DNA of 64,000 nucleotides from Durusdinium trenchii (taxonomy: Eukaryota; Sar; Dinophyceae; Suessiales; Symbiodiniaceae), in assembly GCA_963970005.1 (NCBI GenBank), contig CAXAMN010021729.1, forward strand, positions 383,547 through 447,546, read 5' to 3'. Below, in pieces: positions 56,049 through 64,000 of this stretch. How positions within the stretch are numbered: the stretch's first letter is position 1; each line of letters begins with the position of its first letter. Below the pieces are notes generated by a model that was given only the letters and a program-made list of their open reading frames with translations, had not been told where the DNA came from and searched no databases. The translations under genes and the position numbers were made by a program.

Positions 56049-58180
56049 TTCATCTTCAATGATCTGAATCATTTCAGCAGGGACTGTGGTGGCATCGTCA
56101 GGAGGGGGCCCGTACGTCTCAAGTACCGTAATATCCTGCGCTGCCTTGATGACAGGTGCTTGAGTCGGCTGCGGAGAGTCTTGTTTCTTGGAAGTACCTT
56201 TTCTTCTAGAGCACAAGAGGTTTTTCACTGTGCCACTGTTCTTGTACCTTTTGCTTTGACCTGGTTTACGGGCGGGGAGATGTCTGGTTTTCTTTACTGC
56301 ATGGGTACATTGTCCGGACCATTTGGTTGTGATGTCGGAAGTGCGGAAGAAAAAGCCGCAAATACGGTCTCCATCTTTGTTTTGGCATCATCAATGTAGT
56401 GTAGCCCTACAGCATTATTGTAGCAAAGAAATTTGCATTTCGGCCCTTCGTTTTCTAAAATGTAAAAGTGTTCGGAAGGCTGCTGTTCACCATACAAGGG
56501 ATCATGACCTTGATGTATGACAAGCGCAACGCATTGCCAAGAACACCCACCCGAAAACAGGGGATCCTTGCCCAGGAAGCTCAAATAACTATTCGCTTGT
56601 GGATGGGATGCCCTTGGATACTGCAGCCACACCAAACGGCTAGTAGCATTGGTATTAACCGTAGAGTCACTGGAAGAAGCACACTCATTACAGTGCTGCT
56701 GCGTTCCTTCTGCGTGACTTGGTAGTGGTTTGTCTGTCCAAGGTACTGCAGCATTGAAGTAATCGTGCCCAAGCGCATCAATTGGCAGTGGTTGCAGAAC
56801 AAGAAAGGTTGACACAAAGTGGGGTGAGCTTACTCCACAAACTCGACAGGCAAAGGTGACCGATGAGCAGAGTTTCTGCAGGAATGGCGCAGGAAGGTTA
56901 ATGGCCATGGAGTCAAAGGTGCGCTGCACTTCCCCATGGACTTGTTCAGGAAGAGTGCACATAGCAAGTGCCAAATGAAAAGGCCCAAAGTCACAATTGC
57001 GTAGATTGATAGCAGTTGTCCATCCATAGGCAACAGCTTTCATGGCTTGGTGGACTATATGGTCTTCGAATTCAACTTGCGTATTCCAATCTGACTTGGA
57101 AAGTAACCTCAAAGCTGTTGCGTATTCCAATCTGACTTGGAAAGTAACCTCAAAGCTGTTGTGTAAAAGCAAGCCGTAGAGTTGAGGTTCTCATAGATGA
57201 TGGCAGCTTGTCTGTAATCTTGTTCGTCAAAAGCCATGCTGGTAAGTGAAACGTCTGAAGAGACGAGTTGCTTGAGAGCATGTATGTGTGTGAGCTGTCT
57301 TCGTTCTGCGAATGAGAGGGCGGTAATTGGACCCGCCGGGCCAGAACGGCCACAGGAGGTGTTGGTTGTCTTGCTGGCTGCTTTGCCACCATCCGTGGGA
57401 GCAGGTACACCGAGATGTTGGTCTTTGTGGTCTTTGTGCAAAGCATTGACACCAGATGGTGTGCTTTCTTCGATTAGCTCAATTGAACTGTCTTCCGCTT
57501 CTCGCGTGTCTTGAACAGGAATATGATCTGCAGGGGGAGCAGCAGACTCTATGTCTGGCATATTGATTTCTTGGATTATATTGGAGTCAAGTCGAGCATC
57601 AACTTCCTGACTACCAAGTATCTCCGATGTGGGTGAAGCTGAAGGCTGAAGAACTGCAGGAGGGTGATTGGCAAGTTGTTTACCAAGCTCAACAATAAGC
57701 TCTAATTCCTGTGATTCTTCAAGTATCGAGCTAGAGTCAATTGCTGTAAGTGGAGAAGGGTTAACTACAGTAAGTTCCGCAGGATCTTCAGCATCAGCAG
57801 AAGGAGGTTGTTCGATAGAAGGTGTTTCTTGCTCAAAATATTTCAGAACTTTGCTCTCTCCCTGCATATGGCAATCACCATTAGGATCTTGGTGGTTCTG
57901 TGGTACGAACACCGTGATGGGCGCACGGTGAAGTTCTTGTTTCTGTGGAAGAGCAGGGTTGATAGCAGGGTTGATAACCTGCTGCCCACTGTCTTCATTT
58001 GCTTGCGGGAGTGAGCCTTGGAAATTGCTCTTGCCATGCATTGTGATTCGTTGATTTCGTGAATCGCCAGGCTTTAGGTCCTCTGCTCTTGTACGTTCCT
58101 TGTCGGCATTTTGGAGCTCTTGTCTCTTTCGAATCGCTTTGATGGCTATGCGGTGTATCTTGAGTGGCCGGAGCTGAATG
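56049..58180 (-). pseudogene. USP-like cysteine protease domain and linker (middle part of split gene)
   Basis: A Ser/Pro/Glu-rich, probably disordered stretch (about 58180-57300) leads to a region that looks like a ubiquitin-specific protease (peptidase C19). The Cys box reads NSTACFYTTALRLL, spaced like NTCYLNSALQ. Two CxxC pairs (CRVC, CNEC) stand where USPs bind zinc. LVWLQYPRA sits at the position of LxxHLKRF. CVALVIHQG followed by SEHFYIL and CYNNAVG corresponds to the His box (GHY) and the last catalytic residue. Sequence identity is clearly low; this is a fold-level guess. A 41-nt tandem duplication at 57080-57161 shifts the frame immediately after the Cys box, and a further one-base shift lies near 56300. 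A basic stretch then leads to MIQIIEDE, where the insertion begins. Confidence 0.5.
57080..57161. repeat. 41-nt tandem duplication
   Basis: Two adjacent identical 41-nt units, 57080-57120 and 57121-57161. As 41 is not a multiple of three it breaks the USP-like frame. Dropping one unit makes the flanking frames continuous (ALRLLSKSDWNTQ joined directly to VEFEDHIV). Confidence 0.9.
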
Positions 58181-60439
58181 CAGAGAGGGCGTATAAGCCT
58201 CAGAGGTACTGGCATAGCTGGGTTGAGCAGGTGAGTTGAGTTTCCTTGACGCTGCGAGATTTCGCCTTGCAAGTTCATGAGGGAAACTGGAATTATTAGA
58301 CTGTTTGGTGGTTGAAACGTCAACCTCAACTTGCCATATAGTAACAACTCGACCTTTTGGCGCCGTTTTGAATAGGTCAAAGACGTCAAGCTGTCCTGTG
58401 AGGAAAAGGATGAGATCTGTGCACTCACATACTGAAAGTTGCAGGCCATTGCGAGTACATCGATAGACAATACCATCCTCGAACCTAGGCTGAAAGACAG
58501 TAAAGACCTGATTACTTTGGAGGTGACAATGAACTATACCAGCATGTGGTGGTAGGACAATGGTGTCGCCTTCAGAACTGCACCTTTGTTCTTCAACATG
58601 TGGTTTGTCTAATGGACAAGCAAGGAAGGTCGAATGATGATCCAGAATAGGTTTTCGATGAAGCAAGAGGTCAAGAAGAATAGTAGCATCCTGGATAGTC
58701 AAGGCATGATTGACTAATGGGCACTGCTTCATCAAGAATAGTACAAAGAACATCATGCTGATTGATGTAAAAGTTATTCGATTTGACTCTATTCAACCTT
58801 TTACGCGAAAGATCATCGCGTCGGATTGGAAAGAAGGCGCTGATTTTGGCGCCTTGATTTGACCCCTTGGTTTGCGAAATGACATGGTGGTCAATCCGAT
58901 TTTCTTTAACATGTATGTTCGAGAAAGGCGCATCAGCAATAACTTCAGGTTGCTTATAATAGAGAAAGCGATCATATCCTTGGTGGTCTTTGAAGACACA
59001 CGGTATCTGCGGTTGGATGTTCGAACTGGCAAGGAAAGTAACAACCTTCTGCTGACTCTTACCCTGCACATGGACAATAGCGGAGCGAATACGAACTGCA
59101 TCAAAGGTGTGTGACAGGTAAGTGGAGAGGTCTGCCTGTACACCTCCATCTTTTGTCGTGAGGGTGCCATCATCCTCAATTTGATAGGCCTCATAGTTCG
59201 TACTGCCGGCAGTTTGAAGCTCGACGTGCCATGAGTCTTGAATTTGACCTGGTTCAAACTTACATTGGAAACACCCTTCCTCCCTTCCAAAAGGGAGTAT
59301 TATGTCTGCATGAAAGATGGCCTGTCTGAAAGCCTCAAGTGTAGCTCCTGCCGCATAAAGAATCAAAATGGATCTTTTTGGAAGTGATAGTGAATGTCCA
59401 TGGATATGAGGATCTCTTGAACTTTGCAAAGGGCAAGGCTTTGAGGTTGCTTAGAGTATCGCCGACAGTCCAAGAAGGTGACATATTGATGTTGGAAAAA
59501 ACTCGGAACTATACTCTTGCTGCCTACCCAGATGAGAGGCATGATTCTTTGAAGTTCTTGCTTGTCAACGCCGTCGGTCTCGTTATTGAGGAGTTGGTAT
59601 ATTTGTTCAAGTCCACTAGAACTGTCTTCAGCTTTGGATGACGAAATGCAGAAAGATATACAGCATCTATCAGTGACCCCAAGCGTTGTTTGAACTGGGA
59701 CAGCATTCGTGCGCAATCGAAATCGAAAAACTTCAGGAATCGATTTAATCTCTTCGTGAACTTTGGGGGTGAGCACCGCACTATTGCACAACCAAGTTTC
59801 ACAGTATTCAATGCACGGCGAAATGACCTCAATATTTCCCGTAGTGAAAGAGGAGTGAAAGACTATGTAATAGATGCTTTTGGTGATTTTCTTCTTGTTT
59901 CCATCTGGCGAGTAGATGAAATCTTGGTATTTAGAGATACAATGCACTCGGGATAAGTGTCTGCGAAGCGTAGAACAGACTGCAGTGACCAAAGCATTCG
60001 TGGAAAAGACATACATAAGAAAGCTTTTCAGCTTCTTGGTACAACTGCAAAACATTCTTTTGAAAGCGCGTTTGCACTTGAAACAAGACAACAGAGATTA
60101 GCTGAGTGCCTGCCAAGGCCGACAGTAGGATTCCCATCTCATCTTCACTGATTACCTTCAGGTCCTCATGATTGTGAAGCGTATTGACTGCACTAGGAAA
60201 GCGGCAAATGAAAAAGATTTTGTGCGTAGTGACAGCAGGCTGTGCAAGGTGTCTTCTAAGTAATCCTTGTTCAACAAAAGACAAAAGTAAATCATCATAG
60301 ATGGCCTGAGCAATTTGACAAAAGTAACATGACGAACCAGGTCGCAAAAAAGCCGAAGACAGCAACTTGGGTTGCTGTCCCAGCAATGCGTAGCAATGGG
60401 TGCGAATGCAGTTGCAAAAGCAGCATCTTGGGATACCAC
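58130..60439 (-). pseudogene. N-terminal part of the USP/DNMT unit, unrecognised
   Basis: Protein-like sequence in several frames: 60439-59931, 60091-59363, 59429-58671 and 58756-58130, with shifts near 60.1-60.4, 59.42, 58.72 and 58.15 kb. It contains phrases such as FHADIILPFGREEGCFQCKF and ATILLDLLLHRKPILD but no domain I can name. Start codons cannot be decided: the longest frame begins with GTG at 60439, about 140 nt downstream of the spliced-leader relic. It may be a capsid/gag-like or substrate-binding region of the same polyprotein. Confidence 0.4.
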
Positions 60440-60576
60440 TGAGGCAGTATGTCAGGGAAGGCGCAGGCCACCAAGCAACTAAGAGGGGTTCAATCTATCT
60501 AGTGGGGAAATCTCTTCTCTTTAAGAGAATTTCTTGATCCTCCTGCCCATCTGTTAGATGGGTTTGAACCGAAAAG

Positions 60577-60595
60577 CTTGAGCCAGTGGCTACGG
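60577..60595 (-). other. Nearly complete DinoSL relic
   Basis: On the minus strand CCGTAGCCACTGGCTCAAG. The canonical dinoflagellate spliced leader is 22 nt ending CCGTAGCCATTTTGGCTCAAG. The relic keeps the first nine and last eight bases of that 21-mer, with TTTT reduced to CT. It marks the 5' end of the USP/DNMT unit. Confidence 0.8.
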
Positions 60596-60596
60596 A

Positions 60597-61193
60597 ATGG
60601 TGTCTCGACTCGCGCAAAAAAAACTATTTTCATTTTCTGGATGCAAGTGCGCCATAAAGCGTCCATGCACTATTTCGCCTCGGGCACTGCGCTTGCGTAT
60701 TGTCCTCAGGCGGCCACCTTTGCCAAGGCCCTTGGCACTGCTGCTCGATGCCTCGCTGGCCTCCAGCCTGGCGCTCGCTCTCAGACCAGGCAGATCCACT
60801 CTCGCCGTGGCAGGAGTCTTTGGGGCAGGCAAAATGCGGTCTCTCACCTTCTTGCTTGTCTGGGCCCTCACTACCCATCTCAAAATCGCAGTTGTGCACA
60901 AAGAGAACCCTGCGGGTGGAGCCATCACGAAACTGCTCACCACCTTTGAGCTGGAACCTGATCACCAGCGACATTTTTCCGTCCAGTTGGCAGGGAGGAA
61001 GCAGAGGCTAATACCGCCTGCTACAGCCAGACAGTCCACTGGACTTTCGCCAGGCGCAGAGTGCAGCGGAGATTGGAAGCATCCGGTCCGCATTGCTGCT
61101 TCCAACAAGTGCAAGAGTGCTCAGGAAGTCCACGAACCATTGATCGGAGTCCAGTATCCCATGCTTTGCAGCCGATTGGGTGACACGAAATAG
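60597..61193 (+). pseudogene. Superfamily 1 helicase-like fragment
   Basis: Only the middle of this 198-codon frame is meaningful. STLAVAGVFGAGKMRSLTFL contains a Walker A-like loop in which the final Ser/Thr is replaced by Met (GAGKM), and LKIAVVHKENPAGGAITKLL resembles the following strand and motif Ia of UPF1/DNA2-type helicases. Walker B and later motifs are not found in frame. It is probably a decayed copy; it lies on the strand opposite to its neighbours and begins within a dispersed repeat (60626-60663). Confidence 0.4.
60626..60663. repeat. Short dispersed repeat (TTTTCATTTTCTGGAT...)
   Basis: The block ATTTTCATTTTCTGGATGC followed by AAGTGCGCCATAAAGCGTC is also found near 62815-62853 with one extra dinucleotide, and its first part near 42867-42885. 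Confidence 0.8.
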
Positions 61194-61870
61194 GCACAAC
61201 CTCTACACGGGAAGACCAACTTACAGCCTCTGGCCTCCGTTTCGTCCATTGGTGCCATGCTTCGGACAATGTGGATGCACGAAAAGACCCGAAGAAGAGC
61301 CCTGCCGTTCGGGCGTGCACCAGATCCCAGAAGTAATGTCGCACCCAGTGCACGGGAGCACCTTGAATGGCACCACGAAAACGGTGGCCTGGTCCAAGTT
61401 TTCCCTTTCCGCGCTCGAGCACCCAACACTTCAAGCTGCTCCGCCGCCGGCAAAGCGCAGAGCTGCCACTCACATTTATTTCGCCACAACCGGCATGTTC
61501 TCATGCGCCCCGATCTTCCCCATTTGCCAAGAAGAATCAACAGGGGTCTGTGCAGCGCAGGCTGCAAGACCGCAGACTCGAGAGGAGATTAGCGATGTGC
61601 AGGTGCAGGGGAGGTCGTCTCACGGGACCTGTGGGGCCACCCAACAGGTCAACACACGCCGACTAGAGAGTACCAAGGCACCGTGTTCATTCACGGTTCG
61701 TTGGGGACGGGGGCCTTCATTCTCCCCTGCGCCACACCTCTCGGGTCCACCTCTCCCTTAGACATGCCTCTGACAGGCCCCAATCCGTCTGGGCTTTCTC
61801 TGCGCAGATTTTCTGACACGCCCAAACTCCACCTTGATGGGCATGACTGTGGCAACAGCGGATTGCTTTG

Positions 61871-62290
61871 TGGTGCTCTGGTTGGTCCAAAGAATTGCAA
61901 GTTATTTTGAGGCCAGAAACAGTGTCAACAAAACTTCTACCAGTCATGAAATTCCCATGCCCACCAGTTTGTGAAACGGAATGATCTCTCTTACACAACA
62001 CAAAATGTGGAGGAGTGTAATGCTCCTCCTCTTGTTTCCTCCAATTTACTTACTCCTCCACCCTGTTTTAAATTTCTACTACTGTATAATACAGGGAACT
62101 CACTCCTCCACGTCTCTTCTAAAAACCTCGCAACATGTTCATGTGTTAGGAGTCTAGGGGGTATGGGGGGCAGCTATTGGTCAAGATGACAAGGAAGTGG
62201 GTGACTTGGCAAAGATGGCGCTTTTGACACATCCCTCACAACCCCCCCACAACTTCCACACCTAACCCACCCAACACCTACTACCTCAAC
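61871..62290. repeat. Dispersed repeat copy X
   Basis: A block of about 420 bp repeated in direct orientation at 62995-63478. It contains GGAGGAGTGTAATGCTCCTCC, a short palindrome, and ends in a C/A-rich tract (CCCCCCCACAACTTCC). No coding potential is recognised. Confidence 0.85.
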
Positions 62291-62514
62291 GGTTCCACCT
62301 CACACAACTTTGCTGTAGGGAACATATGCTACGACATCGAAACTACCCATAAACTTGCTTCTTTCCTCGAAGCCAAATTTAGCCTCAAAAACACGACAGA
62401 AATTCCGAGACCGGTTCATGGGCCCCTGCAGTTCCAACAAGTGGCTTCTGCGCGTCATCCGACCAAAGCAAACACAGCTAAAGCTTTGGTTGAGCCAGGT
62501 GACTTTCCAGCTTT

Positions 62515-62765
62515 GTGGCTGGATGGGTTCAGTCTGAAGCCAGCAAACCATCATTCAACACCAAACCTTGGGCATCAAGCTTTGCTAATTTCCTGTGAGC
62601 TCCAGGGCGCAGACACAAAAAAAAGTCCCAGAGCACGCTTGAAAAACCGTAGAGACCGACCCGATTTTTGAGGCCAAAAACGGCCTCAAATTTGAGGCCA
62701 GTTTTGGCTTCAAACATTGAAAATGGAAGCGTAGAAGGCAAATTTTGAAGCCAGAATTGGCTTCA
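62515..62765. repeat. Dispersed repeat segment with GAGGCC / GGCCTC inverted motifs
   Basis: Bases 62515-62700 recur inverted at 42525-42690. The segment is rich in short inverted pairs such as TTTGAGGCC and GGCCTCAAA, able to form hairpins. Confidence 0.75.
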
Positions 62766-62994
62766 AAGATCTGCTGCTTTCTCATTCGCGGAACTGAAAA
62801 ACCGAAGCCCCCATTTTCATTTTCTGGATGCGCAAGTGCGCCATAAAGCGTCTCCCTTTCCTCATCCATCAAGTTTCACATACCTCCTTGCTTGCGACAA
62901 ACCTTGTCTTTTCCACACACCACTTTGCCTCTGTTGCACTTTTCAATTTTACGTTGGCGCCAAAATGCAACGTAAACACACTCTGTGACTGAGG

Positions 62995-63478
62995 GGGTGC
63001 TCTGGTTGGTCTAAAGAATTGCAAGTTATTTTGAGGCCAGAAACTGTGTCAACAAAACTTCTACCAATCATGAAATTCCCATGCCCACGCCCAAAATTGA
63101 CATCTTCGTAACCACTCCTCCGCTCCTCCGCTGAAATTCTACTCAAGAAAAACACACAAAACAGTTTGTGAAACGGAATGATCTCTCTTACACAACAACA
63201 AAATGTGGAGGAGTGTAATGCTCCTCCGCTTGTTTCCTCCAATATAATTACTCCTCCACCTTGTTTTAAATATATACTACTATATAATACAGGGAACTCA
63301 CTCCTCCACGTCTCTTCTAAAAACCTCGCAACATGTTCATGTGTTAGGAGTCTAGGGGGTATGGGGGGCAGCTATTGGTCAAGATGACAAGGAAGTGGGT
63401 GACTTGGCAAAGATGGCGCTTTTGACACATCCCTCAACCCCCCCACAACTTCCACACCCAACCCACCCAACACCTGCC
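62995..63478. repeat. Dispersed repeat copy Y
   Basis: A direct repeat of 61871-62290 with an additional segment of about 75 bp after CCCATGCCCA that is missing from copy X. Copy Y runs straight into the plus-strand LRR pseudogene. Confidence 0.85.
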
Positions 63479-64000
63479 TACCTCAACGTGCCGGCCACTG
63501 TTGTAGGCATTTCCGATGACGCCTTTCGCGACTGCAAACTACTAAACAGTGTCTCGGCTCCTAGTTGCCGAGAATTTGGATACAAAGCCTTTGCGGAATG
63601 CTCCTTACATGGGTGTATGCATCGGAAGGGGTTGCAAATAGGTTCAGCAACGAAGCCAAGCTCGGGCAATATTTCTTTCAAGGGTGTATCAACCTTGCTG
63701 AGTTTACCTTGAGTGAGCTTCCGTCCCCCCGAGGGTCAACACTGCAGGCCAGGACCAGTGAGGTGGCACCGGGCTGTCTTAGCTCTACGGGAATCACCGC
63801 ACTCGCTCTCACGAAGCATTTTACAGCTATTGGAGCGCATGCGTGTGACAGTTGCCGACTGCTCAAGAGTGTTGACCTTTGCAACACCAACGTTGAAGAA
63901 ATTCCGGAATTCACCTTTGTGCACTGCATTAGCCTCAGAGAAGTTCTCCTTCCGCCTACTCTCCATGCAATCCGAGTTGTGAATTGGTTCGATCTCACAC
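63479..64000 (+). pseudogene. BspA-type LRR gene fragment, cut by the window end
   Basis: Reads VPATVVGISDDAFRDCKLLN and FGYKAFAEC, then a one-base shift near 63608, then QYFFQGCINLAEFTLSELPS, GCLSSTGITALALTKHFTAI and ISLREVLLPPTLHAIRVV up to the last base. These are LRR_5 units like those at 44-47 kb, but on the opposite strand and lacking the ubiquitin-like N-terminus, since the coding part begins at the end of dispersed repeat Y. The 3' part lies outside the window. Confidence 0.65.

Larger units (their letters stand above)
47068..60595 (-). mobile_element. Spliced-leader-derived retro-copied unit encoding USP-like and DNMT3-like domains
   Basis: The 5' limit is a nearly complete DinoSL relic at 60577-60595, so the unit probably arose by reverse transcription of a trans-spliced mRNA. 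Minus-strand coding then runs, with one-base frame changes, from about 60440 to 56049, is interrupted by a 7.0-kb insertion (49025-56048), and resumes at 49024-47068. The recognisable parts are a ubiquitin-specific-protease-like domain (about 57180-56380) and a DNMT3-like cytosine methyltransferase (about 48790-47640). No reverse transcriptase or integrase belongs to this unit as far as I can see, so it is either a non-autonomous element, a fragment of a larger one, or a retro-copied host or viral gene. The 3' limit is unknown; the LRR genes may or may not be part of it. Confidence 0.6.

Overview
This looks like nuclear DNA of a dinoflagellate, most likely of the Symbiodiniaceae type. The evidence is: (i) genes cut by introns with GT, GC and GA donors and AG|G acceptors, plus one 25-nt micro-exon; (ii) partial copies of the dinoflagellate spliced leader (DinoSL) at the 5' ends of mobile units; (iii) every recognisable gene from 5 to 60 kb lying on the minus strand; (iv) reverse-transcriptase elements that carry cytosine-methyltransferase-like domains. 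No bacterial operon, rRNA, CRISPR or confident tRNA was seen, and dinoflagellates lack promoter or poly(A) motifs that could be called by eye.

Layout. 1-5.2 kb: no confident gene. 5.2-6.6 kb: membrane protein with a long acidic tail. 6.6-18.5 kb: mostly non-coding, with simple repeats. 18.5-19.6 kb: pirin-family gene in two exons with a GA-AG intron. 20.1-23.8 kb: AIFM3-like Rieske/ferredoxin-reductase-type oxidoreductase in five exons. 25.2-32.3 kb: a DIRS-like tyrosine-recombinase retrotransposon (gag with CCHC knuckle, methyltransferase-like, RT, RNase H, membrane segment, recombinase). 32.3-44.4 kb: non-coding, with a GAT satellite, CCTTAAG minisatellites and a foldback. 44.4-47.1 kb: two BspA-type leucine-rich-repeat proteins, one intact and one frameshifted. 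47.1-60.6 kb: a large decayed unit that starts at a nearly complete DinoSL relic and encodes a ubiquitin-specific-protease-like domain followed by a DNMT3-like cytosine methyltransferase. Its reading frame is split at 49.02/56.05 kb by a 7.0-kb retroelement pair, itself carrying a second type of methyltransferase-like domain and RT/RNase H, with ends arranged as split direct repeats. 60.6-64 kb: helicase fragment, duplicated dispersed repeats, and a broken plus-strand LRR gene running off the window.

How it fits together. The two host-type enzymes (pirin, AIFM3-like) are tandem on one strand, about 0.45 kb apart. The right two thirds is a nest of retro-derived DNA: three separate mobile or retro-derived units each carry a C5-methyltransferase-like domain. 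Removing the inner insertion at a shared AAT trinucleotide restores the outer reading frame exactly, so the order of events can be read. Many ORFs are broken by one-base shifts; some of these could be assembly errors.
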